Shown one piece after another: positions 8,594-16,484 of a stretch of DNA of 64,000 bases. Origin of the DNA: SZAS-79 sp963844255 (GTDB lineage: Bacteria > Pseudomonadota > Gammaproteobacteria > Burkholderiales > SG8-39); assembly GCA_963844255.1 (NCBI GenBank), contig CAWJNP010000002.1:57064-121063 (forward strand), read 5' to 3'. A program made the position numbers and the translations under genes. The notes beneath the pieces were generated by a model. The model had not been told where the DNA came from. It made no database searches and saw nothing but the letters and a program-made list of their open reading frames with translations. The first letter of the stretch is position 1. The number at the start of each line of letters is the position of its first letter.

Positions 8594-10123
8594 ATGCTTC
8601 ACCCGTTTCACCACGCGCTTGCAACGCCTGACAAGGCGGCCTACATCATGGCGGGTTCCGGCGAAACGGTGACCTACCGCCAGCTTGAGGATCGCTCCAA
8701 CCAGGGTGCGCAGCTGTTTCGCAGCCTCGGATTGAAGCGTGGCGATTCGATCGCCCTGATGATGGACAACAACCCGCGCTATTTCGAGATCTGCTTCGCC
8801 GCGCAGCGCTCGGGTTTGTTCTATACCGCGATGAGCTCGCGCCTGTCCGCGCAGGAGGCGGAGTACATCCTCGGCGACTGCAACGCGCAGGTGCTGATCG
8901 TCTCGGCCTCGCTCGCCGGGCAGGCGTCCGAGCTGCTCGGACGCAATCCGCGGATCCGGCATCGGTATGCGGTCGGCGGCGAACTTCCCGGGCACGTGCG
9001 CTGGGAGCCGGCACGCGACGCGCAACCGGTGGCGCGCATCGCAGACGAATCCGCGGGTCGGGACATGCTGTACTCCTCGGGCACCACCGGCCGACCCAAG
9101 GGCGTCAAGACCGAGCTGCTGGACGAGGCGATCGATGCGCCCAATACGCTGACGGGCGTTGCGCAAAAACTCTACGGCCTCGGCCCGGATTCGGTCTACC
9201 TTTCGCCCGCGCCGCTCTACCATGCGGCGCCGTTGCGCTTCAACATGACGATCATGCGCTTTGGCGGCACCTCGGTGATCATGGAGCATTTCGACGCCGA
9301 AGAGGCACTTCGCCTGATCGAAAAGCACAACGTGACGCACAGCCAGTGGGTGCCGACGATGTTCGTCCGGATGCTGAAGCTCGCACCCGAAGTCCACACA
9401 CGTTACCGGCACGACACACTGCGCGTCGCAATCCACGCGGCGGCGCCCTGTCCGGTGCAGGTAAAGGAGCAGATGATCGACTGGTGGGGCCCCGTGCTGT
9501 ACGAGTACTACGCGGGGACCGAGGGCAACGGTTTCGTCGCATGCACCTCGACCCAGTGGCTCGCGCATCGCGGCACGGTGGGACAGGCGCTGGTTGGAGA
9601 GGTGCGGATCCTGGACGACGAGGGAAGGCGCGTGCCGGTGGGAGAAACCGGCACCATCTACTTCGCCAACGCTCCGGCGTTCGAGTACCACAACGATCCC
9701 GCCAAGACCGCCGCCTCGAAGAGCGCCGAGGGCTGGACCACGCTCGGCGATGTCGGGCACGTGGATGCGGAAGGCTTTCTCTATCTCACCGACCGCAAGC
9801 ACTACATGATCATCTCCGGCGGGGTGAACATCTACCCGCAGGAGATCGAGAACCTGCTGGTGACGCATCCAAAGGTCGCGGACGTCGCCGTGATCGGCGT
9901 GCCGAACGAGGAATTCGGCGAGGAGGTGAAGGCCGTGGTGCAGCCGGCCGACATGGACGCCGCCGGGCCGGCGCTCGCCGAGGAACTGATCGCCTGGTGC
10001 CGCGCGAACCTGTCGCACGTGAAATGCCCGCGCTCGGTGGACTTCGAGGCTGAACTCCCGCGCCACCCGACGGGCAAGCTCTACAAGCGGCTGCTGCGCG
10101 ACCGTTACTGGCCGGCGCGCTGA
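8594..10123 (+). CDS. Acyl-CoA synthetase (class I adenylate-forming)
   Basis: The 509-residue enzyme has the AMP-binding signature MLYSSGTTGRPKG near residue 160, the YEYYAGTEG adenine-binding motif, WTTLGDVGHVD (A8 hinge) and the C-terminal catalytic Lys in HPTGKLYKR. It should activate a carboxylic acid to its CoA thioester via an acyl-adenylate, in the cytoplasm. The closest family flavour is medium/long-chain or aryl fatty-acid CoA ligase (FadD/FadK-like). The ATG at 8594 has GGAGGAG upstream. Nearby acyl-CoA dehydrogenase, ketosteroid-dehydrogenase-like and SCP2-like genes suggest a catabolic role for a hydrophobic acid, but the substrate is not determinable here. Confidence 0.88.
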   Translation: MLHPFHHALATPDKAAYIMAGSGETVTYRQLEDRSNQGAQLFRSLGLKRGDSIALMMDNNPRYFEICFAAQRSGLFYTAMSSRLSAQEAEYILGDCNAQVLIVSASLAGQASELLGRNPRIRHRYAVGGELPGHVRWEPARDAQPVARIADESAGRDMLYSSGTTGRPKGVKTELLDEAIDAPNTLTGVAQKLYGLGPDSVYLSPAPLYHAAPLRFNMTIMRFGGTSVIMEHFDAEEALRLIEKHNVTHSQWVPTMFVRMLKLAPEVHTRYRHDTLRVAIHAAAPCPVQVKEQMIDWWGPVLYEYYAGTEGNGFVACTSTQWLAHRGTVGQALVGEVRILDDEGRRVPVGETGTIYFANAPAFEYHNDPAKTAASKSAEGWTTLGDVGHVDAEGFLYLTDRKHYMIISGGVNIYPQEIENLLVTHPKVADVAVIGVPNEEFGEEVKAVVQPADMDAAGPALAEELIAWCRANLSHVKCPRSVDFEAELPRHPTGKLYKRLLRDRYWPAR

Positions 10124-10184
10124 CGCAGGGGGCACGCGAGCACACCTGCAGGTAAACTAGCCCTGTCGAAACCCGGAGGGCTGC

Positions 10185-10589
10185 ATGCGCAGGATGCTCA
10201 TCGTCTGGCTGATCAACGCGCTCGCGCTGCTCGCCCTGCCCTATGTCGTGCCGGGCGTCCACATGGACAGCTTCATGACTGCGCTGTTGGCAGCGCTGGT
10301 TCTGGGCTTTTTGAATACCCTGATCCGGCCGGTGCTGATCCTGCTGACCCTGCCGGTCACGCTGATCACGCTGGGACTCTTCGTGTTCGTGATCAATGCG
10401 CTGCTGTTCTGGTTCGTGGCTTCATTCATCGAGGGGTTCCGGGTCGCCGGGTTCTGGTCGGCGCTGTTTGGCGCGATTGCCTACGCGGTCATATCCTGGT
10501 TGGCAAGTTCGCTGGTGCCTGGGCAGAACCGTGGCCAGGCGCGTGGCCAGATGCGCGTCGAAATACGGCGTGGCGGACCGCGGAACTGA
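10185..10589 (+). CDS. Phage-holin-superfamily-IV-like membrane protein (YvlD type)
   Basis: The small integral membrane protein (134 residues) has four hydrophobic helices: MLIVWLINALALLALPYVV, an Ala/Leu helix followed by GFLNTLIRPVLILLTLP, ITLGLFVFVINALLFW and FGAIAYAVISW. The N-T-L-I-R-P and L-P-V-T-L-I-T-L-G-L-F segments are the hallmark of the YvlD/DUF360 'mycobacterial 4-TMS holin' family, whose cellular role is unclear. The holin label comes from homology naming and there are no phage genes nearby. A purine-rich CCCGGAGGG site precedes the ATG. The phosphofructokinase gene starts 4 bp after its stop. Confidence 0.8.
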   Translation: MRRMLIVWLINALALLALPYVVPGVHMDSFMTALLAALVLGFLNTLIRPVLILLTLPVTLITLGLFVFVINALLFWFVASFIEGFRVAGFWSALFGAIAYAVISWLASSLVPGQNRGQARGQMRVEIRRGGPRN

Positions 10590-10593
10590 ACAG

Positions 10594-11566
10594 ATGAAAC
10601 GTATCGGCATACTCACAAGCGGTGGCGACGCACCCGGCATGAACGCCGCGATTCGCGCGGTGGCGCGCGCCGCGTTCGCGCGCGGCTGGGAGGTCTGCGG
10701 CGTTCGAAACGGCTATGCCGGATTGCTGGCCGACAGCATTTCCCCGCTGCAGGCGCGCGACGTGGGCGGCATCATCCATCGCGGCGGCACCGTGCTCGGC
10801 AGCGCCCGCTGCAAGCAGTTCCATGAGGAGACCGGTGTTGCGCTGGGCCTGCGCAATCTGGCGCGCAACGGCATCGACGCGCTCGTGGTGATCGGTGGAA
10901 ACGGTTCCCAGACCGGCGCCAGCCGCCTTGCGAGCCATGGCTTTCCCGTCGTGGGCGTGGGCTCGACGATCGACAATGATCTGTCCGGCACCGACATGAC
11001 GATCGGCGTCGACACCGCCGTGAACATCACGCTCGAGGCGATGGACCGCCTGCGTACCACCGGCGCCTCGCACCAGCGCGCCTTCCTTGTCGAGACGATG
11101 GGCCGCAACTGCGGCTACATCGCCCTGACGGCCGGTATTGCCGGGGGCGCCGAGGTGATTTCGATACCGGAGCGTCCGGTTGAACCGGCCGAGGCGGCCG
11201 AGCGGGTCGGCGCGGCCTACGGGCGAGGCAAGACCCATGCACTGGTGGTGGTCGCCGAGGGTGTGCGGGGCGGTGCGCAGGCGATGATGCAGTACTTCGC
11301 CGAGAACCGGGACAAGATCGGGTTTGAGCTGCGCGCGACAACCCTCGGACACGTGGTGCGCGGCGGCAACCCCACTGCGGCGGACCGCGTGCTGGCCACG
11401 CGCCTGGGCGCAGCCGCCATCGACGTGCTCGCAGACGGCCAGGACGGGGTGCTGGTCGGCCTGATCGACCACCGGATCGTCGCCACCCCGCTTGCGCGAG
11501 ATCGCCGGACGCGACAAGCCCATCGATGCCAGCCTGCTGGAGCTCGCGCGCGTGCTTGCGCAATAG
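10594..11566 (+). CDS. pfkA: 6-phosphofructokinase, frameshifted in the last 25 codons
   Basis: The protein matches PfkA throughout: TSGGDAPGMNAAIR (ATP site), the GIIHRGGTVLGSARC loop, GSTIDNDLSGTD (catalytic T-I-D-N-D), VETMGRNCGYIALTAGIAGGAE (fructose-6-phosphate site) and TLGHVVRGGNPTAADR. It phosphorylates fructose-6-phosphate in glycolysis. The segment usually written GGDGS is GGNGSQTGA here, so the Mg-ligand Asp is Asn. One indel at about 11496 breaks the frame; the expected tail EIAGRDKPIDASLLELARVL continues in the next frame to the TAG at 11564-11566. Whether ATP or PPi is the donor cannot be decided; Gly after the Asn favours ATP. Confidence 0.82.
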
Positions 11567-11596
11567 CCGCGCGCGAAGACTTTACGGCACGGACAG

Positions 11597-11614
11597 TGTA
11601 TCGGTATCGATACA
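11597..11614. promoter_or_regulatory. Inverted repeat, candidate operator
   Basis: TGTATCG at 11597-11603 and CGATACA at 11608-11614 form a perfect 7-bp inverted repeat around GTAT, with a nested TATCGATA palindrome. It lies in the 132-bp gap between the phosphofructokinase stop and the flavoprotein start at 11699. There is no T-run, so it looks more like a dimeric repressor site (TetR-type size) than a terminator. No adjacent regulator gene is present. Confidence 0.35.
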
Positions 11615-11698
11615 GAGACTGACCTATCAGCCGCTCCTGTACTGGAGATTTTCAAATGAATTTGAAAGAAATTGTCGCCGATTTCCGGGGGAACATTA

Positions 11699-13429
11699 AT
11701 GACTGATCCAAAATCCACCGATGAGATGGATCGCAGAACCTGCGATGTGCTCGTCATCGGCTCGGGCGCCGGCGGGATGTCGGCGGCGGTGACGGCGCGC
11801 CACCATGGGCTGGAGGTGATCGTGGCGGAAAAGGCGCCGGTCTACGGTGGCACCACGGCGCTGTCGGGCGGCTGGCTGTGGATTCCGAACCATCCGATGC
11901 AGAAGGACATCGGCGTCACCGACAGCATGGAGGATGCGAGTACCTACCTGCTGCACGAAGCGGGCGAGCATTTCGACCCGGACCGCGTCAACGCATTCCT
12001 GACCCAGGGCCCGCGCATGGTTGAATTCTTCATGCGCGAGACCGCCGTGAAGTTCGACCCTTCCGCCACATTTTCCGACTACCACCCCGACGCGCCCGGT
12101 GGCAAACCGGGCGGCCGCTCGATGGTGGCGAGCGCCTTCGACGGACGCCTGCTCGGCAAGACGCTTGCGCTCCTGCGCCCGCCGCTGCCCGAGCTCACGG
12201 TGTTCGGCGTGATGATCGGCTCGGGCGTGGAGCTGGTGCACTTCATGCGCTGGTCGAAGTCGCTGGTGTCGGCTGCCTACGTGGCACGGCGGCTCGCGGG
12301 CCACGCGATGGCGACGCTGTTCCATGGCCGCGGGGTGCGCCTCACCAACGGCAATGCGCTGGCCGGACGCCTGTTGAAATCGGCGATCGACAACGGCGTG
12401 CAACTCATGGCCTCGACAACCGCCCGCGAACTGATCAAGGACAAGGGCGCCGTGCGCGGCGCGATCCTCGATACCGAAAACGGTCCGCTCACGATCGAGG
12501 CGCGGCGCGGCGTGGTGCTCGCCTGCGGCGGGTTTCCGCAGGACGACGCGCGACGCAAGCGCCTGTTTCCCCATCCCGAGCACGCCTCGCCGGCGCCCAA
12601 GGGCAATACGGGCGACGGACTGCGTCTGGCGCAGTCGGTGGGCGCAAAGCTCGACGAGTCCCTGCCGAACGCCGCGGCCTGGGTGCCGGTATCGCGGGTG
12701 CCGCGCGAGGATGGCAGCTTCGGCCTGTTCCCGCATTTCATCGACCGCGCCAAGCCCGGCGTGATCGCGGTGACGAGGCAGGGCACGCGTTTCGTGAACG
12801 AAGGTAATTCCTACCATGACTTCATCCAGGGATTGTTTGCGGCGAGCAACGCGCAGGCAGGCGCTGCGGACGAGGCACCGGAGGAGATCTGTGCCTGGCT
12901 GATCACCGATCACCGCGCGATCCGCGCCTATGGACTGGGGTTCGTGAAGCCGCGGCCGTTGCCGCTCGGCCCGCACCTTGCCTCGGGCTACCTGCTGTCG
13001 GGAAATACCTTCGCCCAGCTCGCGCAAAAGGCCGGTATCGACGTCGAGGCATTCGAGAAGCAAGTCGCGGAATACAACCGAAACGCGAGCGAAGGCAAAG
13101 ACCCCGCCTTCGGCAAGGGCAGCACGGCGTACAACCGGTTCTACGGTGATACCGACATCACCCCCAACCCCTGTCTTGCACCGCTGCTCGAGCCGCCGTA
13201 CTACGCGGTCAAGGTCGTCGTGGGCGACCTGGGAACCTACGCCGGCATTGCGGCGAACGGACACGCGCAGGTGCTCGATACCGACAACAAGGTCATCCCG
13301 GGGCTGTACGCCGCAGGCAACGACATGGCGAGCATCATGGGCGGCAACTACCCGGGCCCCGGCATCACCCTCGGCCCGGCGATGACCTTCGGCTGGATTG
13401 CCGGAAGGCACCTCGCCGGCGTGGTCTAG
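11699..13429 (+). CDS. FAD-dependent oxidoreductase, 3-ketosteroid dehydrogenase-like
   Basis: The 576-residue flavoprotein begins with the dinucleotide-binding motif CDVLVIGSGAGGMSAAVTA and continues EKAPVYGGTTALSGGWLWIP, typical of the FAD-binding-2/KstD family. The C-terminal NYPGPGITLGPAMTFGWIAG matches the conserved GGxY/NxGPGxTLGPAxTFG segment of 3-ketosteroid Delta1-dehydrogenases and related succinate-dehydrogenase-like flavoproteins. The expected reaction is desaturation of a cyclic ketone or reduction of an enone. The ATG at 11699 is preceded by GGGGGAAC; an in-frame TTG at 11672 is less likely. It stands alone on the plus strand and its stop overlaps the convergent hydrolase stop. 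The steroid substrate is a guess from homology. Confidence 0.8.
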   Translation: MTDPKSTDEMDRRTCDVLVIGSGAGGMSAAVTARHHGLEVIVAEKAPVYGGTTALSGGWLWIPNHPMQKDIGVTDSMEDASTYLLHEAGEHFDPDRVNAFLTQGPRMVEFFMRETAVKFDPSATFSDYHPDAPGGKPGGRSMVASAFDGRLLGKTLALLRPPLPELTVFGVMIGSGVELVHFMRWSKSLVSAAYVARRLAGHAMATLFHGRGVRLTNGNALAGRLLKSAIDNGVQLMASTTARELIKDKGAVRGAILDTENGPLTIEARRGVVLACGGFPQDDARRKRLFPHPEHASPAPKGNTGDGLRLAQSVGAKLDESLPNAAAWVPVSRVPREDGSFGLFPHFIDRAKPGVIAVTRQGTRFVNEGNSYHDFIQGLFAASNAQAGAADEAPEEICAWLITDHRAIRAYGLGFVKPRPLPLGPHLASGYLLSGNTFAQLAQKAGIDVEAFEKQVAEYNRNASEGKDPAFGKGSTAYNRFYGDTDITPNPCLAPLLEPPYYAVKVVVGDLGTYAGIAANGHAQVLDTDNKVIPGLYAAGNDMASIMGGNYPGPGITLGPAMTFGWIAGRHLAGVV

Positions 13430-14277
13430 GCTTTCTTCAGGATCTGCTCGAGCACCGGCAAGAGGTGGGTGCGGAACGCGGCCGGATTCTCGCTCATCGG
13501 AAAATGACCGAGGCCCGGCATCAGCACATACTCTGCGCCGCGAATCCGGCGTGCCACGTCGGCCGCTTCGGCCGGTGGTGCGGAATAGTCGTACTCGCCT
13601 GACAGCAGATACAGGGGGCACGCACGGGTATCGATGCCGCCGAGCTTTTCGCGCATGTCGCCATCGAGCTTGTAGAAGTGCAGGTCCCCCTTGAACACGC
13701 CCGGCCCGCCCTGCATGTAGTGCCAGATCGTCTCCCAGCGCTCGGTGGAAGGGCTGTCCGGACCGACCAGTCCGGAAATGATTCCACCGGCGGTCTCTCC
13801 TCCAGAGGCATCGCTGCGATGCAGCCAGTCGAGGTCGTAATACGGATCGACGTGCGCCGACGACTGCAGGCCGATCAGCGCGCGAAAGCGCTGCGGATGA
13901 AGCATGCCCAGGTGCAGCACAATGCGCCCCCCGATCGAACAGCCGATTGCCACCGGGCGGTCGAGTTCAAGGGCGTCGCTCACCGCGAGGATCATCTCGA
14001 CATAGGCGTCCGAGGTGAGCTGGTAGTCCGCCTGCTCCCAGCCGGCGGGCGGCGAGGACTTGCCATGCCAGGGCATGTCGAACACGACAACGCGGAAATT
14101 TCGCGTGATCTCGGCATCGTTCAGCAGTGCGCGAAACTGGCGGCCGTCGGCCCCCGCCGTATGCAGGCACAGGAGCGGCACGCCGGTGCCGGCCTCCTCG
14201 AAATAGACACGGTGTTCGCGTCCGCCAAGGACAAGCTGCATGTAGCGGCCGACGATGGGTTCGAGTTTCGCCTTCAT
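13426..14277 (-). CDS. Alpha/beta hydrolase
   Basis: The 283-residue protein has the alpha/beta hydrolase fold: an oxyanion-loop region PLLCLHTAGADGRQFRAL, the FDMPWHGKS strand, the nucleophile elbow GCSIGG (Ser about residue 116), an acid candidate in SGEYDYSAPP and the catalytic His in MPGLGHFPMSE. Sequence flavour is that of C-C bond hydrolases and esterases used in ring-cleavage pathways. The ATG overlaps the stop of the SCP2-like gene by ATGA at 14274-14277, so they are translationally coupled and probably work on the same hydrophobic substrate. Confidence 0.85.
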   Translation of the reverse strand: MKAKLEPIVGRYMQLVLGGREHRVYFEEAGTGVPLLCLHTAGADGRQFRALLNDAEITRNFRVVVFDMPWHGKSSPPAGWEQADYQLTSDAYVEMILAVSDALELDRPVAIGCSIGGRIVLHLGMLHPQRFRALIGLQSSAHVDPYYDLDWLHRSDASGGETAGGIISGLVGPDSPSTERWETIWHYMQGGPGVFKGDLHFYKLDGDMREKLGGIDTRACPLYLLSGEYDYSAPPAEAADVARRIRGAEYVLMPGLGHFPMSENPAAFRTHLLPVLEQILKKA

Positions 14278-14648
14278 TTCGGCAGCCTGCGCGGCGCTTC
14301 GAGCACGCCCTTGAAGTAGAACAGGTTGGCCATGAACGGCTGGAGGTTGCCCTCGATGCGCAGCAGCTTGCGGCGCAGCAGGGCCAGCACGTCGTTGCAG
14401 CCGGGCGCTGGCCGCGGTTGCCAGAAGTCCGCCCAGGCCTGCGCCGTTGCGCGGAATGAAAGGTCGGACGAGACCATCACGAACGGCCCGCGGGCGATGG
14501 ATTCGATGCGTCCGCGGCGGACCTCGACGCGCCAGCAGATCGTTTCCGAGGCGCCGATCGACTCGAGCATGAAGACCGAATTGACCCAGCGCCCCTTGCG
14601 CTGCAGCCAGGGGTCGGCGTTGACGATGTCCTTGATGCCTGCAAGCAC
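14274..14648 (-). CDS. SCP2-like sterol-carrier domain protein
   Basis: This 124-residue protein resembles small SCP2/sterol-carrier domain proteins: a beta strand pair around SETICWRVEVRRGRI, VMVSSDLSFRATAQAWADFW in the middle, and a late L-R-R-K-L-L-R-I-E-G-N-L-Q-P-F segment equivalent to the G-x-L-x-x-x-G-D-x-x family motif. Such proteins bind hydrophobic acyl or sterol ligands. I chose the GTG at 14648 because GGGAGGA precedes it and upstream sequence is not conserved-looking; it starts just after the hemerythrin gene on the same strand. Functional certainty is modest; a DUF of unknown ligand is possible. Confidence 0.5.
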   Translation of the reverse strand: MLAGIKDIVNADPWLQRKGRWVNSVFMLESIGASETICWRVEVRRGRIESIARGPFVMVSSDLSFRATAQAWADFWQPRPAPGCNDVLALLRRKLLRIEGNLQPFMANLFYFKGVLEAPRRLPK

Positions 14649-14671
14649 TCTGTCCTCCCTTTGTTCAGGAC

Positions 14672-15076
14672 TCAGTCGCGTTTGAGCGTGGCGCCGTTCG
14701 CGAGCAGAAAGTCGGCATAGTGTTTGTCGCTGCCCTGGATGTGTTTCACCAGCCACTCGCGCAGGAATTTCCCGGCCTCGAAGTGCATGTCCTCGATCAG
14801 CTCGCTCGACTCGAACGCCTTCAGCCGCGCCGAGAACGCGCGGTGTTCCGCGATATGCGCCTCGAGGCCGGGGTAGTCGAACAGGCGCATCACGATCTCC
14901 TCGACCGTGAAGTGGATGCGGACGTAGTCGTTGAGCTGTTCCATGACGAAGTACACGGCGAGTTCGCGCTGACGCTCGTCGCCGGCGGATTCCAGCCGGT
15001 CGATGCATTCGAACAGCTGCATGTGCTGTGCGTCTATCTCTGGAATCCCGATCGAATACTCTTTCCGCCACTCCAT
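14672..15076 (-). CDS. Bacteriohemerythrin
   Basis: The 134-residue protein begins MEWRKEYSIGIPEIDAQH, the classic hemerythrin opening. All expected diiron ligands appear in order: His in IDAQHMQLF, His and Glu in IHFTVEEIVM, His residues in HIAEHRAF, and His and Asp in VKHIQGSDKHYADF. Bacteriohemerythrins bind O2 reversibly at a non-heme diiron centre and act as oxygen store, carrier or sensor. No signal peptide or fused signalling domain is present. AAAGGAGG sits 6 bp before the ATG, one of the strongest ribosome-binding sites in the window. It precedes the SCP2-like and hydrolase genes by short gaps. Confidence 0.92.
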   Translation of the reverse strand: MEWRKEYSIGIPEIDAQHMQLFECIDRLESAGDERQRELAVYFVMEQLNDYVRIHFTVEEIVMRLFDYPGLEAHIAEHRAFSARLKAFESSELIEDMHFEAGKFLREWLVKHIQGSDKHYADFLLANGATLKRD

Positions 15077-15154
15077 GCCGAACCTCCTTTCTTCGGGCGT
15101 CAGCGTATCACCTTGCTGTTGCACAGGGGAGGGCGCGCGGGTTAGCCTTTCGCG

Positions 15155-15541
15155 ATGTCGGCAGAGGCGGCGAAGCCGAAAAAGGCCAGGAAGACGAGGA
15201 AGCGGGAGGCCCCGGCCTCGCCGCGGCACCGCCACTCGGTCTACGTGATCGAACTCAGCCCCGAGGTGCTCAACGAGGCGAAGTTTCGCCGCGCGAACCC
15301 CGACTACGACGCCACCAAGCCCTGTGTCTATGTGGGCATGACGGGACTGTCCCCGGAACGGCGCTTCGAGAATCATCGCAGGGGGGTGAAATCGAACCGC
15401 TTTGCGCATCTCTACGGGCTGCGCCTCCTGCCGCGCCTGTACGCGGTCTACAACCCGATGCCCTATGACGCCGCGCGCGACATGGAGGTCGAACTCGCGA
15501 TCGGCCTGCGCGAAGAGGGCTACGGGGTCTGGCAGGCATAA
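15155..15541 (+). CDS. GIY-YIG nuclease-like protein
   Basis: The product is 128 residues. After a Lys/Arg-rich N-terminal tail of about 25 residues it has VYVIEL...CVYVGMTGLSPERRFENHRRG, corresponding to the GIY-YIG core (first strand V-Y-V, second V-Y-V-G-M-T, then a Arg-containing helix and H-x-x-G). The C-terminal EVELAIGLREEGYGVW could supply the metal-binding Glu. The first Tyr motif is VYVIEL rather than G-I-Y, so catalytic competence is uncertain. It lies divergent from the hemerythrin gene. Biological role unknown. Confidence 0.65.
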   Translation: MSAEAAKPKKARKTRKREAPASPRHRHSVYVIELSPEVLNEAKFRRANPDYDATKPCVYVGMTGLSPERRFENHRRGVKSNRFAHLYGLRLLPRLYAVYNPMPYDAARDMEVELAIGLREEGYGVWQA

Positions 15542-15616
15542 TCGGCACTCAACCGTGATTGGAGGAGGGGGCGCAATGGGTGTGCATGAGGACCTGCCGC
15601 ACGAGACGCGTCCGGG

Positions 15617-16438
15617 GTGGCGGTGATCAGCCCGAACCGCCCGGAATCGCGCAACGTGTTTGCGCCGGTCATGCCGAAGCTGCGATTGCGACAGATCTGC
15701 CTGGTGGCGGCAGACCTCGAGCCCGCAACAGGCCATCTCAAGGCGATCTTCGGACTGGAGGAATGCCATCGCGATCCGAACGTCGCGAAATACGGCCTGG
15801 AGAACGTCCTGCTGCCTGTCGGGACCGATTTCATCGAGATCGTCGCGCCGACGCGCGAAGGGACGGCCGCCGGACGTTTCCTCGCGCGGCACGGCGGACG
15901 CCATGGCTACATGATCATCATGGAGTGCGACGATCCCGCGCAACGGCAGGCGCATTGCGCGGCGCTCGGCGTGCGGGCCGCGCATGTGATCCGGCGGGAG
16001 GACTACCTGGGCGTCCAACTGCATCCGAAGGACACCGGCGGGGCGATGCTCGAATTCAATCGTACCGCGGGCGGCGAACTTGCGCGCGGCCCCTACGCGC
16101 CTGCGGGGGAGGATTGGCAGCGTGCGATCCGCACCGGTGTTGTGAGCCGGATGCTGTCCGCGGAAATCGAGTGCTCCGATCCGGCGGCGTTCTCGACGCA
16201 CTGGAGCAGGATACTCGAGCGGGCTGTGCTGCAGCGTGACGACGGCACCCGGCGCATTTCGCTGGACGCGGGAGCGATCGATTTTCTGCAGGGTGCGGGA
16301 CCCGACGCAGTGCTCGCCGGCATCGCGCTGCAGGTTGTCGATTGCGAGCACGTAATGCGCTCGGCAGGAGCGCGGGGCTGCGTGGGTGCCGACGGACACA
16401 TCACCCTGTGCGGGGTGCGCTTCCGGCTGGAGCAATAG
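15617..16438 (+). CDS. VOC-family (glyoxalase-like) protein
   Basis: The 273-residue protein carries a vicinal-oxygen-chelate fold: LRLRQICLVAADLEPATGHLKAIFGLEECHRD starts the first beta-alpha-beta module, followed by DFIEIVAPTREGTAAGRFLARHGGRHGYMII and a second module ending GHITLCGVRFRL. The organisation resembles glyoxalase-like-domain-3 or uncharacterised VOC proteins of 250-300 residues. Metal ligands are not confidently assignable. The start is ambiguous: GTG at 15617 or ATG at 15671, where the VOC domain starts; neither has a convincing ribosome-binding site. It is convergent with the PPK2 gene. Confidence 0.7.
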   Translation: MAVISPNRPESRNVFAPVMPKLRLRQICLVAADLEPATGHLKAIFGLEECHRDPNVAKYGLENVLLPVGTDFIEIVAPTREGTAAGRFLARHGGRHGYMIIMECDDPAQRQAHCAALGVRAAHVIRREDYLGVQLHPKDTGGAMLEFNRTAGGELARGPYAPAGEDWQRAIRTGVVSRMLSAEIECSDPAAFSTHWSRILERAVLQRDDGTRRISLDAGAIDFLQGAGPDAVLAGIALQVVDCEHVMRSAGARGCVGADGHITLCGVRFRLEQ

Positions 16439-16441
16439 CGG

Positions 16442-16484
16442 GGCCGGGCGTGTCGACGCGGCCGCTTGCTGCGCTTCCCCGGCC
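16442..16484. terminator. Possible bidirectional terminator hairpin
   Basis: GGCCGGG at 16442-16448 pairs with CCCGGCC at 16478-16484; the 29-nt loop contains a GCGGCCGC palindrome. It lies between the convergent VOC and PPK2 stops. A T-rich run follows only some distance downstream, so this is weak. Confidence 0.25.

Noticed and set aside
10185..10589. Prophage remnant based on the holin-like gene
   Set aside because: The YvlD/holin-IV family is common in chromosomes and no other phage gene is nearby.
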